From Pollutimonas sp. M17 (GTDB taxonomy: Bacteria > Pseudomonadota > Gammaproteobacteria > Burkholderiales > Burkholderiaceae_B), in contig NZ_CP107548.1 in NCBI RefSeq assembly GCF_025836975.1, positions 3,658,001 through 3,722,000 on the forward strand: a stretch of 64,000 nt of DNA. Direction: 5' to 3'. The position numbers and the translations under genes are program-made. Positions 28,929 through 38,022 of the stretch are shown here, one piece after another. The notes below the pieces were generated by a model that searched no databases, was not told the origin of the DNA, and saw only the letters and a program-made list of their open reading frames with translations. How positions within the stretch are numbered: position 1 is the first letter of the stretch; each line of letters starts with the position of its first letter.

Positions 28929-29900
28929 ATGAAAGCCCTTCTCAGCGCCATGATAGCCGCGCTCGCCATTGTAGGGTCCGGCGCCAACGCCGCCGAGCAG
29001 TATCCCACCCGCCCAATCCGGATGATCGTTCCATTTGCCCCGGGCGGCGGCTCTGATGTCATCGCTCGCCTGGTCGCCAGCAAAGTGGGCCCGATTCTTG
29101 GACAGTCCGTGCTGGTGGAAAACCGGCCGGGAGCGTCGGGCATCATCGGCGCGGACATCGCGGCCAAAGCCGCGCCTGATGGCTACACGATACTGATGGC
29201 AAATAGTGCCCTGGCCAGCAACCCCTTTTTGTACGACAAGCTTCCCTATGACACCGCAAAAGATCTCGTTCCTGTGATCGACTTTGGCAGTTCGCCGACG
29301 CTGCTGGCGGCCCACCCATCAGCGCCGTTCAACACCATGCCCGAACTGGTGAAGTACGCCAAGGAGAATCCGGATGAAGTGACCGTGGGTACGTCCGGCG
29401 CGGGGCAAACGGCGCACCTTGTCGCAGAGATGATCAGCCAGGCTAGCGATACACAATTAATGATGGTGCACTATAAAGGAACCGCCGCCACCATGAACGA
29501 CTTGCTTGGCGGCACCATCATGATGTCAGTCGGCACCGTGCCCGGCTTTATCAACTACATCAAGGACAATAGGCTCAAACCCATCGCTGTAGCCAGCCGT
29601 GAGCGTATTCCCGCCTTGCCCTCAGTGCCGACAGTTGCCGAATCAATCTCCAAGTACGACATGAACGCTGCCATCTGGTTCGCCGCGTTCGTCCCTTCCG
29701 GCACGCCTGCGCCGATCATCGACACCTTGCACAAGGCTGTTGCGGAAGCACTCAAGGATCCCGACATTCGCGCACGCTTTGCGGGCGAAGGCCTGGTGCC
29801 CGGCGGTGCGTCACGCGAAGCTTTCACCAAGCAGTTCCACGAAGAAATGGAACAGTGGAAAACCTTTATCGCAGAACGCAATATCAAACTGGAAGGCTGA
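28929..29900 (+). CDS. Bug/TctC-family tripartite tricarboxylate binding protein
   Basis: 323-residue periplasmic solute-binding protein. A signal peptide (cleavage near GANA-AEQ, residue 22) is followed by the family segments YPTRPIRMIVPFAPGGGSDVIAR, GQSVLVENRPGASG and DGYTILMAN. Bug proteins bind carboxylates or related small molecules. No TctA/TctB membrane genes lie nearby, so it is an orphan, as is usual in Bordetella relatives. Strong RBS GGAGGA. Probably co-transcribed with the following dehydrogenase (5-bp gap). Confidence 0.93.
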   Translation: MKALLSAMIAALAIVGSGANAAEQYPTRPIRMIVPFAPGGGSDVIARLVASKVGPILGQSVLVENRPGASGIIGADIAAKAAPDGYTILMANSALASNPFLYDKLPYDTAKDLVPVIDFGSSPTLLAAHPSAPFNTMPELVKYAKENPDEVTVGTSGAGQTAHLVAEMISQASDTQLMMVHYKGTAATMNDLLGGTIMMSVGTVPGFINYIKDNRLKPIAVASRERIPALPSVPTVAESISKYDMNAAIWFAAFVPSGTPAPIIDTLHKAVAEALKDPDIRARFAGEGLVPGGASREAFTKQFHEEMEQWKTFIAERNIKLEG

Positions 29901-29905
29901 AATTC

Positions 29906-31000
29906 ATGCATAACCCAACCATCAATGAGCTCGCCCCGACGGCGCTGGACCCGGTCGGTCTCATCGACTTTACGACGACGGTCTACCAGCAAGCAGGCAT
30001 TCCCGCCGAGGATGCCCGGCTTGCTGCAGATTCGCTGGTACAAGCAGATCTGTGGGGGCATCAATCCCATGGCTTACTGCGCTTGGGCTGGTACTACGCG
30101 CGGCTCCGCTCTGGGGTCATGAATCCCCGCACGGATGTCAGCACCATTACCGATGCAGGGGCTATTGCGGTACTCGACGGCAATGAAAGCGTTGGCCCTG
30201 TGATTGCAAAGTATGCAACCGACGAGGCGGTGCGCCGCGCCCGCTTGCATGGGGTCGGGGTTATCTCGGTACGCAATTCGAACCACTTCGGTACCTGCAT
30301 GTATTTCACCCGCATGGCGGCACAACAGAATTGCGTGATGCTGATGATGACCAACGGCGGGCCCAACATGGCGCCGTGGGGAGGCCTGGGAAAGAAAATC
30401 GGCACCAATCCCTGGTCCATCGCCGTTCCCGCCGGTCGCCATGCCCCGATGGTGATGGACCTGGCAAATTCGGGGGTTGCACGCGGAAAGATCTATTTAG
30501 CGAACAATCGCCACGAATCCATCCCCTCGACCTGGGCAGTCGATGCACAGGGCAACCCCACTACGGATCCGAAAGAGGCCTTGAAAGGCTTCGTTCTACC
30601 GATGGCGGGCCACAAGGGATACGCCATCGGCGTCATGGTGGATGTCATGTCGGGCGTATTGTCCGGCAGCGGATTCCAGGACCAGGTGAACGGGCCTTAT
30701 GACCCGGTGGGCCTTAGCCGGGCTGGCCACTTCATCATGGCATTGGATATTGCCGCATTTCAACCGGTGGCTCAGTTCCATGAGCGTATGGAAAGCTACA
30801 TCGATTCCCTCAAGAGCGTCCCGATAGCTGCCGGGCACGACAAGGTTTATTACCCCGGCGAAATGGAAGCCGAAGCAGATCTGCGTCAACGCGCTGACGG
30901 CTTGGTGCTGCCCGGGGAAACACTAGCAGACCTTGAACGCGTCGGCCAGGAAGCAGGCATACCATTGCGCAACTTCACTCGGCCTATTCGCAATCCCTAG
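29906..31000 (+). CDS. Malate/L-lactate/sulfolactate-type dehydrogenase (Ldh2 family)
   Basis: 364-residue NAD(P)-dependent 2-hydroxyacid dehydrogenase of the Ldh2/MDH2 family, distinct from Rossmann-type LDH/MDH. Motifs are GHQSHGLLRLGWY near residue 55 (catalytic His region), VISVRNSNHFGT, GTNPWSIAVPA and MAGHKGYAIGVMVDVMSG. Members act on malate, L-sulfolactate, ureidoglycolate or pyrroline/piperideine carboxylates, so the substrate is not determined. ATG 29906 has GGAAGG upstream and lies directly after the tctC stop. Confidence 0.9.
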   Translation: MHNPTINELAPTALDPVGLIDFTTTVYQQAGIPAEDARLAADSLVQADLWGHQSHGLLRLGWYYARLRSGVMNPRTDVSTITDAGAIAVLDGNESVGPVIAKYATDEAVRRARLHGVGVISVRNSNHFGTCMYFTRMAAQQNCVMLMMTNGGPNMAPWGGLGKKIGTNPWSIAVPAGRHAPMVMDLANSGVARGKIYLANNRHESIPSTWAVDAQGNPTTDPKEALKGFVLPMAGHKGYAIGVMVDVMSGVLSGSGFQDQVNGPYDPVGLSRAGHFIMALDIAAFQPVAQFHERMESYIDSLKSVPIAAGHDKVYYPGEMEAEADLRQRADGLVLPGETLADLERVGQEAGIPLRNFTRPIRNP

Positions 31001-31083
31001 CAATCCACCGCAACGTTGCCCAGATGGAAACAGAAGATGCATGTGTCAACATCGGCGCGGACGCGCTTGGGCAGTGCCCTGCA

Positions 31084-31125
31084 GCGCCATCCCGAGGCAG
31101 TGCGACGCTTCAATCGGGATGGCGC
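31084..31125. repeat. 12-bp perfect inverted repeat before the second tctC
   Basis: GCGCCATCCCGA and TCGGGATGGCGC flank an 18-nt spacer in the 163-bp gap between the dehydrogenase and the second tctC. No T-tract follows, so it is not a classic terminator; it could be an intercistronic mRNA hairpin. Confidence 0.55.
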
Positions 31126-31163
31126 CCTGAGGTCTTCATCTCAATACTATTGGAAAAATAACA

Positions 31164-32138
31164 ATGTTCCGTGTCTTAAAGCTCTTGATATTGGTTCTGG
31201 CCGCAGCGCCGGTCATCCCTGCGTTCGCGCAAGCGTTTCCCAGCCGCCCCATCACCATCGTGGTCCCATTTTCACCCGGTGGAGCCACCGATATCTTTGC
31301 CCGGATTTTGGCAGAGAAACTGCGCGACACATTGGGGCAGGCCGTTATCGTCGAGAACAAGCCAGGCGCCGGCGGCATGCTGGGAGCAGCTGCCGTGGTG
31401 AAAGCCAAAAGTGACGGATACACACTTCTGATGGGAAGTCCGGGGGAAACTTTGATTAATTCCCTCATTTACAAGAGGCCACTGCAGTACCATGCGGAAC
31501 GCGATTTGGTACCCATTAACTTAGTGACCCGCATTTCTAATGTCTTGGTGGCGAATAGCGAACTTCCAGTGAAAGACGTGTCGGATCTGATGGCATATGC
31601 GCAGAAGAATCCTGGTAATGTCCGGTACGGCACTAGTGGCGTCGGCAACATGCAGCACCTCAACGGTGAGCTGCTGCAGATGCTCACGGGCACTCAACTG
31701 GTCCCCGTTCCATACAAGGGTACAGCGAATATGTTGATCGACGTAGCATCGGGTTCGGTGGAAACCGGTTTTGTTGCTATGGCCGGTGCCTTACCTTTCA
31801 TCAAGTCCGGTCGAATCAAACCTCTGGCGGTGACTTCAGCCAAGCGAGCGAGCTTTGCACCTGACATTCCAACGATCTCTGAGTACAAGCCCGCCGCCTC
31901 CTACGATCTTGACAATTGGTACGGCATTTTTGCGCCTGCGGGGACGCCCCAAGATGTTCAGAATCGGCTCAATGTAGTCATTACAGAGGCTCTGCACGAT
32001 CCCGAGATCATAAAGCAAATGGTTGAGCAAGGCGGCAATCCGTCGCCGATGACGCAAGATCAGTTCCGGGCGTTCATGCAAGCTGAAAACGTCAAGTACG
32101 TGGATATTGTCAGCAATGCCAAGATCACGGTTGATTAA
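31164..32138 (+). CDS. Second Bug/TctC-family binding protein
   Basis: 324-residue periplasmic binding protein with signal peptide (MFRVLKLLILVLAAAPVIPAFA) and the TctC core FPSRPITIVVPFSPGGATDIFAR and NKPGAGGMLGAAAV. It differs substantially from the first TctC (28929), so it is not a recent tandem copy. Codon use is more AT-rich than in the surrounding operons. It presumably serves the same pathway as the neighbouring dehydrogenase and SDR. Confidence 0.92.
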   Translation: MFRVLKLLILVLAAAPVIPAFAQAFPSRPITIVVPFSPGGATDIFARILAEKLRDTLGQAVIVENKPGAGGMLGAAAVVKAKSDGYTLLMGSPGETLINSLIYKRPLQYHAERDLVPINLVTRISNVLVANSELPVKDVSDLMAYAQKNPGNVRYGTSGVGNMQHLNGELLQMLTGTQLVPVPYKGTANMLIDVASGSVETGFVAMAGALPFIKSGRIKPLAVTSAKRASFAPDIPTISEYKPAASYDLDNWYGIFAPAGTPQDVQNRLNVVITEALHDPEIIKQMVEQGGNPSPMTQDQFRAFMQAENVKYVDIVSNAKITVD

Positions 32139-32259
32139 GAAATCTTGTTTGATCCGGAAAATTCATTGTGCCTTTGGGCACGATGGCCGTGGACCTTGCA
32201 TGCCTATTTCATCTGAAGGGTATGCAAGGACCTAAATCTATTTTTTGACTAATACTTCC

Positions 32260-32985
32260 ATGAACAAAAGAGTAGCTGTTGTCACCGGAGCCGCTGCGGG
32301 CATTGGGCGAGCTGTATGCCTTGAACTACTGGCGCACGATTTCGATGTCGTTGGCATCGACATCAATACAGGTGCTGAAGAAAAGGGATTACGCTATATA
32401 CAGGCTGACGTGGGGAATCTGGAGCAATCGAAGGCCGCTTTAGCGTCTATATTAAACGAGAGTGGCCGTGTCGACGCCCTTGTGAACAACGCTGGCATCG
32501 TGCGAGACACACCGGCACAGGGCATCGATCTCGACGAGTGGAATTTAATTCTCAACATTAATTTGACTGCTGTCTTCCTATGGACCCGCCTAGTGCAGGA
32601 GCCCATGAAGTCCGCCGGATACGGACGTATCGTTAACATGAGCTCGCACGCGGCAAGCCGCGGAACTCTCTGGCGAGCGCCGTACTCCGCATCGAAGGCA
32701 GGTGTGGAGGGGTTGACGCGGACTAGCGCTATGGAGCTTGCTGCACATGGCATTACGGTCAATGCGATCGCACCGGGAGTTATCGAGACCGAGCGCAACC
32801 GCGATAGTCATACGCCCGCCCGGCGCAATGCGTGGCTGAAAGCCGTCCCAATGAAGAGGTACGGAAAGACGGAGGATCTAACTCCACTCGTAGCTTTTCT
32901 TTGTGGCGACGGTGCGGCCTACATAACCGGCCAAACATTTACAGTCGATGGCGGCTTTCTGATGGCTGGTTTGGACCCTGCCTGA
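32260..32985 (+). CDS. Short-chain dehydrogenase/reductase (SDR)
   Basis: 241-residue classical SDR, FabG-like. The NAD(P)-binding TGAAAGIG lies at residues 9-16, NNAG at 76-79, catalytic S129, Y142 and K146 (YSASK), and a C-terminal ITGQTFTVDGG. An acidic D34 after beta-2 (VVGIDIN) suggests NAD(H) preference. ATG at 32260 was chosen over an upstream TTG at 32245. The gene is relatively AT-rich, like the preceding tctC. Substrate unknown; the context suggests oxidation of a hydroxy acid or alcohol imported by the Bug system. Confidence 0.9.
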   Translation: MNKRVAVVTGAAAGIGRAVCLELLAHDFDVVGIDINTGAEEKGLRYIQADVGNLEQSKAALASILNESGRVDALVNNAGIVRDTPAQGIDLDEWNLILNINLTAVFLWTRLVQEPMKSAGYGRIVNMSSHAASRGTLWRAPYSASKAGVEGLTRTSAMELAAHGITVNAIAPGVIETERNRDSHTPARRNAWLKAVPMKRYGKTEDLTPLVAFLCGDGAAYITGQTFTVDGGFLMAGLDPA

Positions 32986-33035
32986 CTCACGGAGGGTCTA
33001 GGCGGATCTTCACTACTATGCAACATCCCCTTCAG

Positions 33036-34868
33036 TCACTCCACCGTCACACTCTTAGCCAAATTCCTGGGCTTGTCCACGTCCGTCCCCCTCGCGCATG
33101 CCGTGTGATAAGCCAGCAATTGCAGCGGTATCGTATGCAGAATCGGCGACAGCTTCCCGTAGTTCTCGGGCATGCGGATCACATGGATTCCGTCGCTGTT
33201 CAGGATCTTGGTGTCGGCGTCGGCGAACACGTATAGTTCGCCGCCTCGCGCGTGCACTTCCTGCATGTTGGACTTCAGCTTTTCCAGCAATTCGTCGTGC
33301 GGCGCAATGGTCACCACGGGCATGGCTTCGGTCACCAGGGCCAGGGGGCCGTGCTTCAGTTCGCCCGCCGGATACGCTTCGGCGTGAATGTAGCTGATTT
33401 CCTTCAGTTTCAATGCGCCTTCCAGGGCGATGGGGTAGTGCATGCCGCGACCCAGGAACAGTGCGTTTTCCTTGCTGGCGAAGCGATCGGCCCAGGCCAT
33501 GATCTGCGGCTCCAGCGCCAGCACGGCGCCGATGGCGACCGGCAGGTGGCGCAGCGACTTCAGCATCTCGGCTTCGCGCTCTTCGCTCAATTGCCCCTTG
33601 GTTTGCGCCAGGGCCAGCGTCAGCAAGCAAAGCGCCGTCAACTGGGTGGTAAAGGCCTTGGTGGACGCCACGCCGATCTCGACGCCGGCCCGCGTAATGT
33701 AGTTGAGCTTGCATTCGCGCACCATGGCGCTGGTCGACACATTGCAGATGGTCAGGGTGTTTTCCATGCCCAGGCTGCGGGCATGCTTCAGCGCGGCCAG
33801 GGTGTCGGCCGTTTCGCCCGACTGCGAAATCGTCACGACCAGGGTGCGCGGATTGGGCACGCTGTCGCGATAACGATACTCGCTGGCGATTTCGACGTTG
33901 ACGGGAATCTTGGCGATGGATTCGATCCAGTAGCGCGCCGTCAGGCCGGCGTAATAGCTGGTGCCGCAAGCCAGGATCAGGACGTTGTCGATGTCCTTGA
34001 ATATCTTGTAGGCGCCATCGCCGAACAATTCCGGCGTGATGCTTTCGATGTCCTGCAGGGTATCGCCCACGGCGCGCGGCTGCTCGAAGATTTCCTTCTG
34101 CATGTAGTGGCGATACGGGCCAAGCTCGGCGGCGCCGGTGTGCACTTGCACGGTATGCACCTCGCGCTCCACCGGACGTCCGTCGATGTCCACCACCCAT
34201 ACCCGCGCAAGCTGCAAGTCGACGACGTCGCCGTCTTCCAGGTACATGATCTGGTCGGTGGTGCCGGCCAGCGCCAGCGCATCCGATGCCAGGAAGTTTT
34301 CGTTGTCGCCCCGACCCACCACCAGCGGCGAACCGTGGCGGGCGCCCACGACGCGATGCGGTTCGTCGCGGCAGAACACGGCGATGGCGTATGCGCCGGT
34401 CAGCCGGCGGGTGGCCTGCTGAACCGCTTCGAACAGGTCGCCCGTATACATGTGATCGACCAGGTGGGCGACGACCTCGGTATCGGTCTGGCTCTCGAAG
34501 GCGTAGCCCGCCGCCTGAAGCTCCGCGCGAAGCTCGTCGTGGTTTTCGATGATGCCGTTATGCACCAATGCAATGCGCGCCGCGCCCTTGCCCTGTCCGG
34601 AAAAGTGGGGGTGCGCATTGTGCGTGGCCGGCGCGCCATGGGTGGCCCAGCGCGTGTGCGCGATGCCCGTGAAGCCCTGGATGTCTTCCTTGGCGACCTG
34701 CGCCATCAGTTCGGCCACACGCTCTGTGCTGCGCGCGCGGCGCAACTGGCCATTGGAATGGACGGCGACGCCGCAAGAGTCGTATCCCCGGTACTCCAGG
34801 CGCTTGAGCCCTTCAAGAAGAATGGGGGTGATGTCGCGTTGCGCCACAGCGCCAACAATGCCGCACAT
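33036..34868 (-). CDS. glmS: Glucosamine-6-phosphate synthase GlmS
   Basis: 610-residue L-glutamine:fructose-6-phosphate aminotransferase, the first step to UDP-GlcNAc. The N-terminal glutaminase begins with the nucleophile Cys2 (MCGIVGAV), with RGYDSCG and [13 protein letters not shown]. Two SIS domains follow ([21 protein letters not shown]), and the C-terminal tail [15 protein letters not shown] is the classic GlmS end. RBS AGGAG. Convergent with the SDR gene. Confidence 0.98.
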   Translation of the reverse strand: MCGIVGAVAQRDITPILLEGLKRLEYRGYDSCGVAVHSNGQLRRARSTERVAELMAQVAKEDIQGFTGIAHTRWATHGAPATHNAHPHFSGQGKGAARIALVHNGIIENHDELRAELQAAGYAFESQTDTEVVAHLVDHMYTGDLFEAVQQATRRLTGAYAIAVFCRDEPHRVVGARHGSPLVVGRGDNENFLASDALALAGTTDQIMYLEDGDVVDLQLARVWVVDIDGRPVEREVHTVQVHTGAAELGPYRHYMQKEIFEQPRAVGDTLQDIESITPELFGDGAYKIFKDIDNVLILACGTSYYAGLTARYWIESIAKIPVNVEIASEYRYRDSVPNPRTLVVTISQSGETADTLAALKHARSLGMENTLTICNVSTSAMVRECKLNYITRAGVEIGVASTKAFTTQLTALCLLTLALAQTKGQLSEEREAEMLKSLRHLPVAIGAVLALEPQIMAWADRFASKENALFLGRGMHYPIALEGALKLKEISYIHAEAYPAGELKHGPLALVTEAMPVVTIAPHDELLEKLKSNMQEVHARGGELYVFADADTKILNSDGIHVIRMPENYGKLSPILHTIPLQLLAYHTACARGTDVDKPRNLAKSVTVE

Positions 34869-34940
34869 AAGAACTCCTGCAAATTTAAGAGATAGGCTAT
34901 TGTGGGCAAGTTACAGGGAAATTTGATTTCTTATTTTGTA

Positions 34941-34968
34941 TTAATATGGTATTTTATTTCTGTGTCAA
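34941..34968 (-). promoter_or_regulatory. Sigma-70 promoter of glmS
   Basis: On the minus strand a perfect -35 TTGACA (34963-34968) and -10 TATTAA (34941-34946) are separated by 16 bp in an AT-rich intergenic region. It predicts a start near 34934 and a leader of about 66 nt. Confidence 0.55.
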
Positions 34969-35013
34969 ACTATGGCGCTACTATATTTCATTAACTAAAT
35001 TTTTATGAAATAA

Positions 35014-35529
35014 ATGACAATCTCAGCTGATCCAATTGACCTGGACGAACTGGACCTGCGTATTTTGGGGCAGATGCAGGCCGACAGCTCGCTGACCAAC
35101 CAGGACCTGGCCCAACGGGTGCACGCATCCGCCCCCACCTGTCTGCGCCGCGTGCGGCGCCTGGTGGATGAAGGCGTTATCGAGAAGCAGGTCGCCATTG
35201 TGAATCCGGCCAAGGTCGGCAGCACCTTGACCGCCATCATCGAGATCACCCTTGACGTGCAGGCCGCGGAGCATCTGGATGCCTTCGAGGCGCATATGGC
35301 CGATGAGCCCGCCGTACTGCAATGCTATCGCGTATCGCCCGGGCCGGACTTCATTATCGTGGCCCAGGTGGCCGATATGCCGGCCTACCACGCCATGGCA
35401 CACCGCGTATTCACCTCGCAGGCCAATGTGCGCAATGTGCGCAGCTTCTTCTCCGTCCATCGCAGCAAGTTCGACACCCGCATCGCCTTGCCGGCAAAGC
35501 CCGGGCCGGCCAAACCGCCGGCCTCTTGA
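35014..35529 (+). CDS. Lrp/AsnC-family transcriptional regulator
   Basis: 171-residue regulator. The N-terminal winged HTH (about 10-60: LDELDLRILGQMQADSSLTNQDLAQRV) precedes a RAM/AsnC ligand-binding domain (VLQCYRVSPGPDFIIVAQVADM). Proteins of this family sense amino acids and often act on neighbouring genes. It is divergent from glmS across an AT-rich 145-bp region; its targets are not evident. Confidence 0.92.
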   Translation: MTISADPIDLDELDLRILGQMQADSSLTNQDLAQRVHASAPTCLRRVRRLVDEGVIEKQVAIVNPAKVGSTLTAIIEITLDVQAAEHLDAFEAHMADEPAVLQCYRVSPGPDFIIVAQVADMPAYHAMAHRVFTSQANVRNVRSFFSVHRSKFDTRIALPAKPGPAKPPAS

Positions 35530-35542
35530 TCGCAAGCCTGAA

Positions 35543-36619
35543 CTAATCGCTTGTGTCGCCGCCGTCCAATATCCGCTGGTACTCGGCCAGGTAGCGCACG
35601 GCCATGCCGCGGGCATCGTGCTCGCGCAGCACATATTCGCGCGCCTTTTCCACCATGGCCGCCCGCAGGCCGGGATCGGCAAGCACCCGGTCCATGGCCT
35701 GCGCCAGGGCCTCGTGATCGCCGGCGGGGCACAGCAGGCCCCGGCCTTCGGCCAGGCTTTCCTTCAAGCCCCCCACCTCGGTCGCCACCACGGGCACGGA
35801 ATAAAGAAAGGCGTCCAGCACACTGGTTCCCAGCGCCTCATGGCGTGAGCTCAGTACGAACACATCCATCAGGCGGTACAGGTCTTCGATGCCGGACTGG
35901 AAGCCCGCAAAGACGTAATGCTGTTCCAGCCCCAGTTCCCGCAGCAGTGCGTGCGCGGGCGCCTGGGCATCGCCCCCCGCGCCCAGGTGCAGGAACACAA
36001 AATCATCGCGTCGCTGGCGCAAGGCATGGACGGCGCGCAGCAAGGTGCAAGGATCTTTTTCCGAAGTCAGCGCGGCAGCCGTGGCCAGCACCCGCTTGCC
36101 CGATAGCTTGAACTCCTGCGCGAAGGCATTCACATGAGCCTGATCGACCGGCCTGGCTTCAATGGCGCTGGGAATGATGGATACCGTCAGGCCCAGACGG
36201 CGCGGTTCCCGCGCCGCCGCCTGGCTGATGGCGACCAGCGCATCCGCGCGCCGCCATTTCCATGCCGTCCTGGATTCCTTGCCCGCCGACACGGGAAACG
36301 CCGTGCGCCGCGTAAAGACCACGCGCGCGCCGCCCAGCCAGCGCCGAAACAAGGCCAGCCAGGTCATCATGTTGGCGGTTTGCGCATGCAGAATGTCGTA
36401 GCGGCGCCCTTTGCGCATCAGGAATCCACACACCCCCGCGACCGTCGCATGCTCATGCACCGTAAAGCCATCCCGCCTGGCGCACGCCGCCAATTCGCTT
36501 CCGGCGCGCGCCAGCAGCGACACCGTATGCCCCGCTGCGCGGAATTGCTGCATGGACAGCAAAGTCTGTCGCTCGCCGCCGCGCCATCCGCGCTCGAAGT
36601 TCAGTTGCAGGATATCCAT
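35543..36619 (-). CDS. GT4-family glycosyltransferase
   Basis: 358-residue GT-B glycosyltransferase. The N-terminal domain has the acceptor-side glycine motif RGWRGGERQ, the C-terminal Rossmann domain the donor-site segment RHEALGTSVLDAFLYSVPVVATEVGG (EX7-type region). It is likely to transfer a sugar to lipid A core, a glycolipid or another surface glycan. It starts 6 bp after the MFS gene and so shares a transcript with glmU and the exporter. Acceptor unknown. Confidence 0.88.
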   Translation of the reverse strand: MDILQLNFERGWRGGERQTLLSMQQFRAAGHTVSLLARAGSELAACARRDGFTVHEHATVAGVCGFLMRKGRRYDILHAQTANMMTWLALFRRWLGGARVVFTRRTAFPVSAGKESRTAWKWRRADALVAISQAAAREPRRLGLTVSIIPSAIEARPVDQAHVNAFAQEFKLSGKRVLATAAALTSEKDPCTLLRAVHALRQRRDDFVFLHLGAGGDAQAPAHALLRELGLEQHYVFAGFQSGIEDLYRLMDVFVLSSRHEALGTSVLDAFLYSVPVVATEVGGLKESLAEGRGLLCPAGDHEALAQAMDRVLADPGLRAAMVEKAREYVLREHDARGMAVRYLAEYQRILDGGDTSD

Positions 36620-36625
36620 GCAGGC

Positions 36626-38020
36626 CTATAGTTCCAGGTCGGCGGCGGGACTGAAAAAGTGCCGCACTACATTGATGCCCATGGCAATCAGCGCACACGA
36701 GATGCCTGCAACCACACCTATCGCGGCCCCGTGGGCCGGGCTGAGATTGAAGGATATGGCGACCAGCGCCGTACCGAAGCTTTGGCCGAATACCCGCGTC
36801 GTGGCCTGCATGCCGCCCGCGGCTCCGCTGCGATGCCGCGGGGCCCCGGCCAGCAGGGCCCTGTTGTTCGGCGACTGGAAAAAGCCGAAGCCCACGCCGC
36901 CCAGCAGCATGCCCGCCGCAGGCCAGACAAAGGCCGTATCGACGGGCAGAAGCAGCAGGATCAGCAGGCCCAGGGCCATGCAGGCCGCACCCAGGCCGCA
37001 AAGCACCGCAACCGGATGGCGGCCGGACAGGTAGCCCGCCACGGGCGCCATGGCGGCGACGCCCACCGACCAGGCGCCCAGCAAGACGCCCACATCGCCA
37101 TAGGAATAGCCCATGACTGTCCTGAAGTAGAACGGAATCGATACAAAAGCGGCCATCTGCGCGGCAAATGAAAATGCCGAGGCGCCCACCGCGTAGGCAA
37201 TGGGCGTGATGCGCAATAAATCGATGGGGACGATGGGCGCGGCCTGGTCGCGCGAGCGGCGCACCAGCACCCAGCCCGCCAGCCCGGCTGCCAGCAGGCA
37301 CAGGACCGCACGCACCGGATCCTTGACCACGGCATCCAGGCCCACGATGGACAAGCCGAAAACCGGGACGCTCAGCAAGCAGGCCAGCCAATCGAAACGG
37401 CCGCGGTTGCGCGGAATATCGGGCAGGAAGCGAACCCCGAAATACGTGGCGGCGCATATCGGCACATTGACCAGGAAAATCCAATGCCATGAGGCCACCT
37501 GCAATATGAAGGCGCCGATGGTGGGGCCCAGTACCGCTGTCATTCCCACGACCATGGCGTTGAGGCTTATGCCCATGCCCAGCTTGCTAAGGGGGTAGAT
37601 GTTGCGCACCAGCCCGCCGAACAGGCACATCAGCATGGCCGAGCCCAGTCCCTGCGCCATGCGGGCCAACAGCAGGCCAAGCAGGGAGCCCGATGCGGCC
37701 GACGCCAGCGACGACACCATGAACAGCGTCATGCCGGCGGCGAACATGCGCCGGAAACCGATGCGCTCGGCCACCGCCGACAAGGGCAGCAGGGAAACCA
37801 CGACGACCAGGTTGTAGGCAATGACGACCCACACCACGTCGGCCGGGTCGATGGACAAGTCGTGGGCGATGGCCGGCAAGGCCACGTTGGCCATGGTGGA
37901 ATCGAAGACAGTGACGATCAGCGCCAGAATCAGGGTCAGGACGGCCCAATGCCGCCTGGGCGTTTCCAGGCCGTCGGCAGGCTGCGTTGGCGGGCTTGCG
38001 GACCTTGCTGTTTCGATCAC
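36626..38020 (-). CDS. MFS multidrug-type transporter, DHA2 (EmrB/QacA) family
   Basis: 464-residue transporter with about 14 hydrophobic helices. The TM1 segment IVTVFDSTMANVALPAIAHDL and motif C-like GPTIGAFILQ mark the drug:H+ antiporter-2 family. The frame runs back to 38734 inside glmU, but that part is an out-of-frame reading of glmU; GTG at 38020, 2 bp after the glmU stop, is the likely start, though its RBS is weak. Confidence 0.88.
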   Translation of the reverse strand: MIETARSASPPTQPADGLETPRRHWAVLTLILALIVTVFDSTMANVALPAIAHDLSIDPADVVWVVIAYNLVVVVSLLPLSAVAERIGFRRMFAAGMTLFMVSSLASAASGSLLGLLLARMAQGLGSAMLMCLFGGLVRNIYPLSKLGMGISLNAMVVGMTAVLGPTIGAFILQVASWHWIFLVNVPICAATYFGVRFLPDIPRNRGRFDWLACLLSVPVFGLSIVGLDAVVKDPVRAVLCLLAAGLAGWVLVRRSRDQAAPIVPIDLLRITPIAYAVGASAFSFAAQMAAFVSIPFYFRTVMGYSYGDVGVLLGAWSVGVAAMAPVAGYLSGRHPVAVLCGLGAACMALGLLILLLLPVDTAFVWPAAGMLLGGVGFGFFQSPNNRALLAGAPRHRSGAAGGMQATTRVFGQSFGTALVAISFNLSPAHGAAIGVVAGISCALIAMGINVVRHFFSPAADLEL

Positions 38021-38022
38021 GT

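Noticed and set aside
31016-31414. Small frame in the gap before the second tctC
   Set aside because: It mostly overlaps the tctC 5' end in another frame and has no convincing RBS or conserved motif.
33252-34895. 547-codon plus-strand open frame opposite glmS
   Set aside because: Low-complexity composition, no recognisable motif, fully antisense to a clear glmS gene.
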